Shown here piece after piece: positions 42,031 through 50,255 of a stretch of 64,000 nucleotides of DNA. The first letter of the stretch is position 1; every line of letters begins with the position of its first letter. Origin of the DNA: Dyadobacter endophyticus (GTDB lineage Bacteria; Bacteroidota; Bacteroidia; Cytophagales; Spirosomataceae). Both the position numbers and the translations under genes were made by a program. The stretch spans positions 2,046,426-2,110,425 of the forward strand of contig NZ_BMIA01000001.1 of NCBI RefSeq assembly GCF_014641595.1, written 5' to 3'. The notes below the pieces were generated by a model. That model made no database searches and was not told the DNA's origin. It worked only from the letters and a program-made list of their open reading frames with translations.

Positions 42031-44166
42031 CTATTTTTCTGAAAAATAAACCCTTACGTCGGGGTGCATCGTGTAAAACCGCCATTGCTGGCCGTCGAAC
42101 AACGGAAATCCGCTCGATGAATCGTTCCCCACGATCGGGTTTCCCGCGTATTTCTTCCAATGGACCAGGTCTTTCGAAACGGCTACATTCATCGTCCATT
42201 CGCGCCAGTCTTTGAAAGCCGACGCGTGGTAATAGGCGTAATAAAGGCCTTTATACTGAATGATCTTGTTGAACGCGACCGCAAATGCGTCGTACTTTTC
42301 CGGGCCGGCATTCAGTACCGGCTCGTCCTGCACGTTCGTCCAGGTTTTCAGGTCTTTGCTGGTTGCGAGCCACACGGCGGCATCGTTTCGTTCGTAGAAG
42401 AGATACCAAATGCCCTTTTCCTTCCAGATCGCCGGCGTACCGTACGGGCCTTTGTTAAGCGGCGATCCGTTTTTGAGGCGGATGTCGATGGCTCCCCGGT
42501 CCTTCCAGTGAATGCGGTCGGTTGAAGTGAGCAAATGTGCAATGTCGTTTTTGCTCTCGGCGAACATGTAATAGGTGTTCCCCTCCTTTAACACAGACAT
42601 ATCCTCCACCCATAATGTCGTGTGAATGGGATTTTTCGGGTGGCGGGCCCATTTCAGGCCATCGTCGGAGGTGGCCAGCCCGAGGTATTTCATGCTGTCG
42701 CCCTTGGCTTTCGTATAGCCGGTGTACCACATGTAATATTTGTTGCCCTCGCGCAGGATGTACCCGCGTTCGCGGATCTTTTCGTCCCAAGTCTTCGGAT
42801 CGCCCGTTCCTTTGAAAACCGGATTACCCGCACGGGGCTTGAACCGGACGATTTCGGCCGGGAATTCTTCGGTTGCAGTTGCAGGAATGCGCTCGACAAT
42901 CCGGTTGATCTTTCCGTTTTGTTTAACCAGGTCAAATGCGTCGTAAAGCTCGCCGGTAGCGGTGTAGGTGTCAAACGAAAGCTTTTCACCCTCGACATTT
43001 ACCACATGGAAAAGCTGGGTGTACATGGCCGAACGGTCGATCCAAGCAGCCCGATCGATGTTCGAATCCGTCATTTTCGGCCCGCTTACGGACACCACAT
43101 ACATCGTTCCCGACTGCGCACCTTTCTCGGTCATGGGAATATTCACCATGCCGCGGGCGTAAGTGTGGTCATGGCCTTGCAGTACGAGATCGACCTTGTA
43201 ACGGTCGAACAACGGCTTGAAAGTCTCACGCATACGCTTGTTGTCGCGCGTGGTTTTGGGGGAGAAAATCGGGTGGTGAAAAGTAATCACCGTCCATTTG
43301 TTAGGATTGTTTTTCAAAATGCCTTCCAGCCATTCTTTCTGCACCTGCGTCCATTTCTCCGACACATCTACCTGATCCGAGTTTAACGAAATGAACCTTA
43401 CTTCTTGAACGTCTGCATAATAGCAAGTCTCTTCCAAGCCTTTCGGGCCGTTCTCGGGCAGTGTAAACTGCGGCCGCCAGAATACCGACGTTGTATTAAT
43501 TCCCTCCGGCGTATCGAAATGATCGTGGTTGCCGGGTGTCGGGAAGGCGGGGATCATGGAGTGGATGAAGCCTCCGCCCCGGAACCAGTCGCCCCATTCG
43601 GCGTCGCGGTTCGCTTTGTTGATCAGATCGCCCGCATAGATGGCCAGGCGCGCGTCGGGCGCTTTCGCGTACGCCTCACGTGCCACGCGTGACCACAGCG
43701 AGGAGATATTGACCTGAACATCACCATAGTAAATAAACGACAGTTTCTGGTCGCTCGTACCGGCGGTCGTGAAATGGATCCATTCGCTCCACCCTCCTTC
43801 CCCGCCCACCCGGTAGGCATATTTGGTGCCCGGTTGCAGGTTATCGAAGATTATCGAATGGTAATTGGCTGCCGGTGTATCCTCCCAGACCAGTTTTTGC
43901 GTGCTGGCTTTGTATTTTTTGGCCTTTGACACGAACCGCGGATCGGCCTCTGCCACCGCGATTTCGGCAAAACTTTCCGACACAGTGTCGGAAGTTCGCC
44001 AATTGACCGCCATTGAAGTTGAAGGATCGGCGGTAACGTTGAGTACAATGCGGTCGGGTTCGACTGTGGGGGCATAGCGATCCGTATTTTGCGCCGAAAC
44101 AGCCAGTGCCCACAAGGCCAATGTGCCTGTTGAAATAACTTTTGAAATACTGTTTTTGAAATACAT
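42031..44166 (-). CDS. Purple-acid-phosphatase-like metallophosphoesterase fused to a GH43/GH32-type beta-propeller
   Basis: A 711-residue exported protein; ATG 44166 starts the signal peptide (MYFKNSISKVISTGTLALW). Residues about 25-125 are the fibronectin-like domain of purple acid phosphatases (VNWRTSDTVSE, NLQPGTKYAYRVGG). Residues about 130-410 are the phosphoesterase with FIYYGDVQ, IYAGDLIN, TPGNHDHFD, ITFHHPIFS and LQGHDHTYARG, the five metal-binding blocks. Residues about 425-711 form a five-bladed-propeller-like domain with repeated YYMWYTGYTKAKGDS, MSVLKEGNTYYMFAES, IWYLFYERNDAAVW and LYYAYYHASAF units, as in GH43, GH32 or GH130 enzymes. The pairing is unusual. It is downstream of the heparinase-like gene on the same strand. 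Confidence 0.85.
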   Translation of the reverse strand: MYFKNSISKVISTGTLALWALAVSAQNTDRYAPTVEPDRIVLNVTADPSTSMAVNWRTSDTVSESFAEIAVAEADPRFVSKAKKYKASTQKLVWEDTPAANYHSIIFDNLQPGTKYAYRVGGEGGWSEWIHFTTAGTSDQKLSFIYYGDVQVNISSLWSRVAREAYAKAPDARLAIYAGDLINKANRDAEWGDWFRGGGFIHSMIPAFPTPGNHDHFDTPEGINTTSVFWRPQFTLPENGPKGLEETCYYADVQEVRFISLNSDQVDVSEKWTQVQKEWLEGILKNNPNKWTVITFHHPIFSPKTTRDNKRMRETFKPLFDRYKVDLVLQGHDHTYARGMVNIPMTEKGAQSGTMYVVSVSGPKMTDSNIDRAAWIDRSAMYTQLFHVVNVEGEKLSFDTYTATGELYDAFDLVKQNGKINRIVERIPATATEEFPAEIVRFKPRAGNPVFKGTGDPKTWDEKIRERGYILREGNKYYMWYTGYTKAKGDSMKYLGLATSDDGLKWARHPKNPIHTTLWVEDMSVLKEGNTYYMFAESKNDIAHLLTSTDRIHWKDRGAIDIRLKNGSPLNKGPYGTPAIWKEKGIWYLFYERNDAAVWLATSKDLKTWTNVQDEPVLNAGPEKYDAFAVAFNKIIQYKGLYYAYYHASAFKDWREWTMNVAVSKDLVHWKKYAGNPIVGNDSSSGFPLFDGQQWRFYTMHPDVRVYFSEK

Positions 44167-44315
44167 ATTAAAGCCGGGCAGAGCCGAACAAGGTTGGAAT
44201 GTCACCCTGATATACTGTTTTTTTGAATTGGAATACTACCCCAAAAATCAATAATATCATCACAAACCACGCCTGCCCCGGCATGTCCGGTTGCCTCAGA
44301 GGCACTTAACAAGCC

Positions 44316-47300
44316 TTAACGCTCCCAGGAGAATCTCGCTTTGATCCCGACGCGATCGCCGACACCGATGTTCGAAATCCAGACATCCGCGCCATCGGCC
44401 GGGATTCCATCCATTTTATCCACCGGTTTTAATGCATTATCCGCAACCGCTTTCAGGATTCCTAATGGCTCAAATTTCTCGTTGAGCACGGTCGCGCCCG
44501 TGTATAAGGGCGCGAATGGAAGGTTGGTGTCGGTTACCAGTGAGTCCGGCGAATTATGCACCGTATGTACTTTCCCGATCAGCAAATCGTCTTCCGCTTC
44601 GATGGTCAGGACACTTCCTGTTATCGACGCTGATTGAATGGGGTGCTCGGTTTTGCGGAGCGCATTTGCGAAATGCGCGATCATTCCCGGCTGGATATTT
44701 TCCACCGTTCCCTTCTCCAAAGCGACTGATATGCGGCGATTTCTCACATCCACATTCGTCACAATACCGGTTAATGCCGCAGCGCGGAATGTTTTGTTTT
44801 TGACTTTCAAATAACTACCGTCACTGAAAAACACCCGCGATGGCACGCCGCTCGGGTCAAAGCTGACCACCGCAGCATGTGCGTCCGTCTCGATCTGATA
44901 GCCGGCAATGCTCTTCCGGGCATTTGTCGTATCACTTACGATCACGTCCGTCGCACCATTTCGGACCACCTCCACAGCTGCCCCGTGCGTTACCGCCAGT
45001 TTCTTCAATGTGTTAATCAAGGGATTATTCTCTAAAAACGGCTCCATTATTCCAATGAAAGTGCTTTTCAAAACCTCATTACCAACCGACTTACGCCTTG
45101 TAATGACGTATTTCAAAAGGTGGTCCTTCGCCCGCGGCTTATTCCATGCGTCGGCTATGACGATTTCCTGACCGGATTGCGGCATAATATGGATCCTGAC
45201 CTTCGCATTTTCGTCCGAAACATGGCTGTACGTCAGCGTAGTTCTATCCCCATTCAATTTCTGAACATTGAAAAGGTATTGATAACCAGACCCTTTGTAA
45301 TTCCAATAGCTGCCCTTATAACCTGCAACGCCCATTTTACTATCATCATAAATATCCCCGAATGCTACGTCGCGGCCCGCCAGGGTTCCGGGCTGTTTTG
45401 GAGTCCATTTGCCTGTTGCGATCATCTTCCCCGGCGGGCCATGCAATGCGTAATCGTGCCGCCCGCCGCCTGCTACCCTGAAAAAATCGACCACATAACT
45501 GCGCGCGCTGTCCACATCGACCATGATCAGGTTACGACGGTGGGCACTTGTTTGCGGATAGGTGGCCGACGAAGCGTCCATCGACCGGGCGAAGGGACCT
45601 TCGGCAAAGTCATACAGCACGCCGTGGACGTTGTTGACTTGCCTCTGTGCATCCACGACCACCGTATTATGTGCAACCGAATTGAACGACCAGGTGTAAA
45701 CTTCTTTCACATATTCGTTCATCGCGTCGGGATAGCCGAGGTCGGGGATCATCTTCTGTCCGTTGGCGAACAGCTCGAAATTCAGGAAATCCCAATGGTA
45801 ATGCGTGCCTTTGAAGCCATAATTGAATGTCAATGCGACTGCGTCGGAGCGGTTGTTCAGAATACCCATCCCGTAACCAGCCAGCAAATGCGACGGGCGC
45901 TCAGGCAACGCGCGGCCATTTGCAAGCGGCTTTACATCGGGCAACACATCGCGGAAAAGCGATTCGAAAGTTGAAAATGAATGCGGCCCCACCTTGCCCG
46001 CGGGCGCAAGCCATGCCAGATAGCGCGGATCGCGGTAGGCACCATAACCCACCTGGTACACATCCGGGTCCTGCCCTACCAGCGTCCCAAGTACCGAACC
46101 GCTATCCCCGATCCCTGGTGTAATTTTCCCTATTGCGACCATTTCCAACGGGCTATTCATCAGCGCGCGGAGCCGCGGCTCGCCGAAAAGATCCGTACCG
46201 CCGGTGCGCAGCATATCCGCAAAACGGGTGATTTTCTGCACCGTCAGTAGATTGTAATCCGGCGCTTCGAGCGGCTGGCCATCGCGAAAGATCATGTTAT
46301 ACAATGCATACCTCAACCCCGACTGCACACGGCTCTCGCCGGGCTCTTCCACGAGCATGCGGAGGTACTTTTCGGTGCCCATGTGCTGCCTGGCCAGCAA
46401 AATATACAGCAACGCGATCTGGTGCATGCCGTAGTTGCCCTGGATTTTACGCTCCATATAGGCGTCCACCGCATCTTCCAGCACATTGGCTTCGATGAAA
46501 GCGCGTATTTGCTCGCCGGTTCTGCCGGTTGCTTGTTGCAGGTCTGCGTCGCTATCAATACTGTCCCACACCGCGTCGTACGCTTCCGCCGCATTCTGGA
46601 TAAGGCTCGTCTCCCAGATCAGGTTCAGGATCTTGCCATTGTAGGTGTGGCCCTTCATCTTTTCCATCAGCCCGTACCGCGACTGGTTGGCATGGTCCAT
46701 CGAAGGATACACCTCCCCTAGCCGATACAGCATTACCGCCGCCTTGTGCGCATAGCGCTTGTCGCCCGTGAGCAGGTAGGCGTGCGCGAGGTCGGCGAAT
46801 GCAGGCTCGATATGCCCTTTCCACATCCATTGGTTGGCATAGGCCACAAACCAGTACCGTTCGCCATCCGGTGCGATCCAACCCCAGCCATCGTCGGCAA
46901 ACTTCCGGTCGAGGCCTGTTTTATCCTTAAAACCGCCTTTGTAATAAGCCAGGTAATCGTTCGAAGGAAAAACCTGGCCGTCGATCGGCGATTTTACCTG
47001 TAACGGATGGTCGGGATCGACGAACCACGGGTAAAAGCCACCAACTTTGAAAACCGTATCACCGTGGACCGGGCTGCCTTTCGGGTTCAGGTCGAAAGCG
47101 CGGGGCACGCGCGCGTCGGGCATGAGCGCGATGATGGCGGAATCGGGACGTTCGAGCCACGGATCGGCGGCTTTCAATATCTTGTCGCGGACCTCGCGGG
47201 CCGCTTCATAATGCAGCATATTCATGCGCGCTTTACGAATATCCGCTTCCCGGTAGATTGTACGGGCTGTTTTAAGCGGGAAATGGGGCGTTCGTTCCGC

Positions 47301-47432
47301 AACGGGCACAAATGGCGGAATGATGAGGTGATCGCCGGCCAAATTTAACGCCGTCTGCCCGAGCGTCTGCAACGGAAGCACGGTTAGCAATGCGATAATA
47401 CATTTGCGGAAAGTTCGGAAGATCGCTTCCAT
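44316..47432 (-). CDS. Heparinase II/III-like polysaccharide lyase family protein, secreted
   Basis: A protein of about 1038 residues. ATG 47432 (MEAIFRTFRKCIIALLTVLPLQTLGQ) gives a signal peptide; ATGs at 47453 and 47465 are possible alternatives. Residues about 60-500 are an alpha-helical toroid like that of alginate and heparin lyases (YWFVAYANQWMWKGH, DHANQSRYGLMEK, QGNYGMHQIALL). From about 540 the beta-sandwich of heparinase II/III begins with FNYGFKGTHYHWDFLNFELFANGQKMIPDLGYP, WSFNSVAHNTVVVDAQRQ. The conserved GxHxHxD-like stretch (THYHWD) and SxAHNTVVVD are the family's active-site area. The substrate is probably an acidic polysaccharide. The last 150 residues form a beta-rich domain I do not recognise. 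It is upstream of the phosphatase/propeller gene. Confidence 0.8.
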   Translation of the reverse strand: MEAIFRTFRKCIIALLTVLPLQTLGQTALNLAGDHLIIPPFVPVAERTPHFPLKTARTIYREADIRKARMNMLHYEAAREVRDKILKAADPWLERPDSAIIALMPDARVPRAFDLNPKGSPVHGDTVFKVGGFYPWFVDPDHPLQVKSPIDGQVFPSNDYLAYYKGGFKDKTGLDRKFADDGWGWIAPDGERYWFVAYANQWMWKGHIEPAFADLAHAYLLTGDKRYAHKAAVMLYRLGEVYPSMDHANQSRYGLMEKMKGHTYNGKILNLIWETSLIQNAAEAYDAVWDSIDSDADLQQATGRTGEQIRAFIEANVLEDAVDAYMERKIQGNYGMHQIALLYILLARQHMGTEKYLRMLVEEPGESRVQSGLRYALYNMIFRDGQPLEAPDYNLLTVQKITRFADMLRTGGTDLFGEPRLRALMNSPLEMVAIGKITPGIGDSGSVLGTLVGQDPDVYQVGYGAYRDPRYLAWLAPAGKVGPHSFSTFESLFRDVLPDVKPLANGRALPERPSHLLAGYGMGILNNRSDAVALTFNYGFKGTHYHWDFLNFELFANGQKMIPDLGYPDAMNEYVKEVYTWSFNSVAHNTVVVDAQRQVNNVHGVLYDFAEGPFARSMDASSATYPQTSAHRRNLIMVDVDSARSYVVDFFRVAGGGRHDYALHGPPGKMIATGKWTPKQPGTLAGRDVAFGDIYDDSKMGVAGYKGSYWNYKGSGYQYLFNVQKLNGDRTTLTYSHVSDENAKVRIHIMPQSGQEIVIADAWNKPRAKDHLLKYVITRRKSVGNEVLKSTFIGIMEPFLENNPLINTLKKLAVTHGAAVEVVRNGATDVIVSDTTNARKSIAGYQIETDAHAAVVSFDPSGVPSRVFFSDGSYLKVKNKTFRAAALTGIVTNVDVRNRRISVALEKGTVENIQPGMIAHFANALRKTEHPIQSASITGSVLTIEAEDDLLIGKVHTVHNSPDSLVTDTNLPFAPLYTGATVLNEKFEPLGILKAVADNALKPVDKMDGIPADGADVWISNIGVGDRVGIKARFSWER

Positions 47433-47647
47433 AAAGTGAACCGTATCACTCATTTTTGTTGACATAAAAATTTCATAAAAAGGATCTTCTCCTCGCAGTG
47501 GGCTTATATTAATCTACTTCAATTCTTGTAATGGGAAATCAGTGTGCAGAACTCACACAATTTTCCAATAATTTTTTGTAAACTAAAATATTTTATTTTC
47601 GTAAACTTTTTTTGTTCAAAATATTCTTTTCCCAAACTGTAAATTGA

Positions 47648-47655
47648 TAGATTTG
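47648..47655 (+). promoter_or_regulatory. Candidate -7 element TAGATTTG of the quinoprotein operon
   Basis: An exact TAnnTTTG match 73 bases before the ATG at 47729. No -33 element at normal spacing is evident; the region upstream to 47520 is AT-rich and shared with the divergent heparinase gene. Confidence 0.45.
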
Positions 47656-47691
47656 CTTGACGGCCGTCCGATTTCTATCTTGGTATAAATT

Positions 47692-47705
47692 CGGGCACGT
47701 ACACG
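47692..47705. promoter_or_regulatory. Candidate operator related to the palindrome at 37524
   Basis: CGGGCACGTACACG matches the 14-base core of the perfect palindrome at 37529-37542 in 12 positions, with the CGGGCACGT half complete. It lies 24 bases before the ATG at 47729, downstream of the candidate -7 element, where a bound repressor would block the polymerase. Confidence 0.4.
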
Positions 47706-47728
47706 CGAAATCCTAAACACTTAATGTA

Positions 47729-49861
47729 ATGAGGCAGTTGAAATCACTCGGAGTAGCCGTGATGGTATTGTTTTCCGCTCACTCCCTGGCGCAGAAACGC
47801 TACTCCGATGCCCTTTCCCCCACCGAATCGGCGCGGACGTTCCAACTCCGTGAGGAATTTAGTATCGAACCCGTCGTTACCGAGCCCGATGTACTCTCAC
47901 CCGTGGACCTCGTCTTCGATGCTTCCGGGAATGCATTTGTGGTCGAAATGGGCGACTACCCCTATGACGCTCAGCCGGGGCGTTTCAAAGGACGTATCCG
48001 CCTTTTGAAAGATACCAATGGTGATGGTAAGATCGATAAGTCGTATGTTTTTGCGGATGGCCTGCCAAGTGCGACGAGCGTTTTGCCTTATAAAGACGGC
48101 ATCATTGTCTGCGCTGCGCCTGATATTCTGCTCCTGCGCGATACGAACGGCGATTTCAAGGCAGATACCCGCGAGCTGCTTTTCACGGGCTTTTTTGCCA
48201 AAAACTCCGAGGCCCAGATCACGAGCCTTCGCTATGGCGTCGACAACTGGATTTACGCCAACAACAGCGGCCAGGCAGGGACGATTACCTCGCCGCTACG
48301 CCCTGACGCGCCCGCGCTAAACGTCGCGGGCGGCAATTTCAGGTTCAGGCTCGATAAAACGCGTTTCGAGGTGGAATCCGGGAGCGGGCAGTTCGGGCTG
48401 GCCATGGACGAATGGGGCCATCGTTTTTATACCCAAAACACATTGCACATACAGCAATCGCCGATCGCCTGGCGGTATCTGCACCGGCATAACTACCTGC
48501 CTTCGTTCCGAAGCGACGTGAACATCTCGGACCACGAGCTCGAAATGTTTCAGAAATCGGGCACGCCCTATTGGCGTCAGCAGCGCAGCGACCGCAGGCA
48601 AGCCAAATACGATTCCCTGAAAACGGGTTTCACCGAATACGCCCGCGACCATTTCACCGGCGCGTCGGGCGGGACTTTCTATGGCGGCGACGGTTTTCCG
48701 AGGGCATTCCAGGGTTCTATTTTTACCGGAGAAGTGGCCGGAAACCTCGTCCATCGCGACGTGATCCATACCTCAAGCGGCTCGCCAGCATTCTCGGCCG
48801 TTCGTGACACCGGGGAAAAAGACCGCGAATTTCTGGCCTCGACCGATTCGTGGTTCCGTCCGGCTAACCTTGCCACCGGCCCGGACGGTTACCTTTACGT
48901 AGTCGATATGTACCGCCAGCACATCGAAACACCCGTTTCGATCCCCGAAGACCTCAAAACGGATATGGACTTTGCCAACGGCGAGCAGTATGGCCGCATT
49001 TGGCGAATATTTCCCAAGGAGGGCCAAAAACGCCCGGTCCTGTTGCCGGATTTACGCACCAAAACCGCTGCCGAACTCGTGTCGCTGCTCGAACACCCCA
49101 ACCAATGGTGGCGGCTGAATGCCCAGCGCATGTTGGTTGAAAGACAGGACAAATCCGTCAATACCGTTTTACAGCAAATGGCTATCGCACATGCAGATCC
49201 GAGAACCCGCCTCCATGCGATTTACACGTTGGAGGCACTTGGCGGATTGGATGAAACGCTCGTTAAGAAAGCATTGAGCGACGCCCACGCAGGCGTGCGC
49301 GAACACGCGATCATTCTGGCAGAACAATACCCTTCCCTGCTCTCCGAAATTGTCCGCGCCATGGATGACAGTTCGCCGCAAGTAGCGTATCAGGCCGCGC
49401 TAAGTGCAGGGCAATCAGACAAAAAAGAGGTATTGCCCGCACTGGCAGCGTGCGCGGAGAAACATTCCGATAATGCGTCCTATCGGCTGGCCATACTGAG
49501 CTCTAACGCCGGCTCTTCGCCCGAACTAATGCCATTGCTGGTCGGCAAGGGTACATTCTTCGGCGCATCTGCGGCCGGTAAGCTGAAATTCATCGAAGAA
49601 TATGCGTACGTCTCCGGGGCGCGAAACGGGAGGAACGACATTGCCTCATTACTGAATGTGATCCAAACTCCCGTCGTCGCCGCCGATCCGCAATGGGCTG
49701 TGGCGGCGTTGACAGGACTTACCAAAGGCATCAAAAAATCCTCCAACAAAATGGAGCCGGAAAAAGGCATTGCCAAATCCCTTGAAAAACTCGAAAAACA
49801 CACTACAGAGGCCGTCAGGAAACAGGCCGCCGAGGTAAAGAAGGCACTGAATATCAATTAG
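47729..49861 (+). CDS. PVC-type quinoprotein-like protein without heme domain
   Basis: A 710-residue exported protein with a signal peptide (MRQLKSLGVAVMVLFSAHSLAQ). Residues about 35-420 are the same beta-propeller as in the 1148-residue protein at 3674-7120 (RIRLLKDTNGDGKIDKSYVF, LAMDEWGHRFYTQNT, LATGPDGYLYVVDMYRQHIE, YGRIWRIFP). Residues about 440-700 are HEAT-like helices. The chain then stops: there is no CxxCH anywhere and no C-terminal beta domain; the only cysteines are in IIVCAAP and LAACAEK. It probably oxidises a sugar or alcohol in the periplasm, but it has no electron carrier of its own. A HiPIP gene starts 27 bases downstream, which may supply one. Confidence 0.85.
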   Translation: MRQLKSLGVAVMVLFSAHSLAQKRYSDALSPTESARTFQLREEFSIEPVVTEPDVLSPVDLVFDASGNAFVVEMGDYPYDAQPGRFKGRIRLLKDTNGDGKIDKSYVFADGLPSATSVLPYKDGIIVCAAPDILLLRDTNGDFKADTRELLFTGFFAKNSEAQITSLRYGVDNWIYANNSGQAGTITSPLRPDAPALNVAGGNFRFRLDKTRFEVESGSGQFGLAMDEWGHRFYTQNTLHIQQSPIAWRYLHRHNYLPSFRSDVNISDHELEMFQKSGTPYWRQQRSDRRQAKYDSLKTGFTEYARDHFTGASGGTFYGGDGFPRAFQGSIFTGEVAGNLVHRDVIHTSSGSPAFSAVRDTGEKDREFLASTDSWFRPANLATGPDGYLYVVDMYRQHIETPVSIPEDLKTDMDFANGEQYGRIWRIFPKEGQKRPVLLPDLRTKTAAELVSLLEHPNQWWRLNAQRMLVERQDKSVNTVLQQMAIAHADPRTRLHAIYTLEALGGLDETLVKKALSDAHAGVREHAIILAEQYPSLLSEIVRAMDDSSPQVAYQAALSAGQSDKKEVLPALAACAEKHSDNASYRLAILSSNAGSSPELMPLLVGKGTFFGASAAGKLKFIEEYAYVSGARNGRNDIASLLNVIQTPVVAADPQWAVAALTGLTKGIKKSSNKMEPEKGIAKSLEKLEKHTTEAVRKQAAEVKKALNIN

Positions 49862-49888
49862 ATTTATATCGTCAACCACCAGTATTGT

Positions 49889-50242
49889 ATGAATAACCTC
49901 GCCAACAGGAGAATGTTCCTTCGCCAATGGCTCGCATTGAGCGGTGTGGTGACGCTCGCAGGATGCGCCGGATCCAAAAAAGCACCGGTGGCCCAATCAG
50001 GCGCGTCCAAAAATACCCCGGCTACTGACCCTTGCAGCGACCTGACGAGCGTCGATCCGGTCGATGTGCAAAAGCGCAAATCGCTCGGTTACACGAACAA
50101 ATCGCCCCTGCCCGACAGCCAATGCGACAATTGTAAATTATGGGTTCCGGTCAAAGAAGGGCAGGAATGCGGGGGCTGCCTGCTTTTTACGGGGCCTGTA
50201 AACCCCGCAGGGCATTGTACTTACTGGGCTCCACAAGTCTAA
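49889..50242 (+). CDS. High-potential iron-sulfur protein (HiPIP), Tat lipoprotein-like
   Basis: A 117-residue protein. The N-terminus has a twin-arginine pattern (NRRMFLRQWLALSG) and a lipobox LAGC with Cys 26, so it is probably exported folded by Tat and then lipidated. The cluster domain is at the C-terminus: C79 and C82 in SQCDNCKLW, C97 in GGCLLF and C110 in AGHCTYWAP, with spacings of 2, 14 and 12 residues that fit the HiPIP family. C94 is an extra cysteine. HiPIPs carry single electrons at high potential in the periplasm and are uncommon in Bacteroidota outside such gene clusters. It is second in the operon, between the heme-less quinoprotein and two amidohydrolases. Confidence 0.87.
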   Translation: MNNLANRRMFLRQWLALSGVVTLAGCAGSKKAPVAQSGASKNTPATDPCSDLTSVDPVDVQKRKSLGYTNKSPLPDSQCDNCKLWVPVKEGQECGGCLLFTGPVNPAGHCTYWAPQV

Positions 50243-50255
50243 AACGATACCGCTT

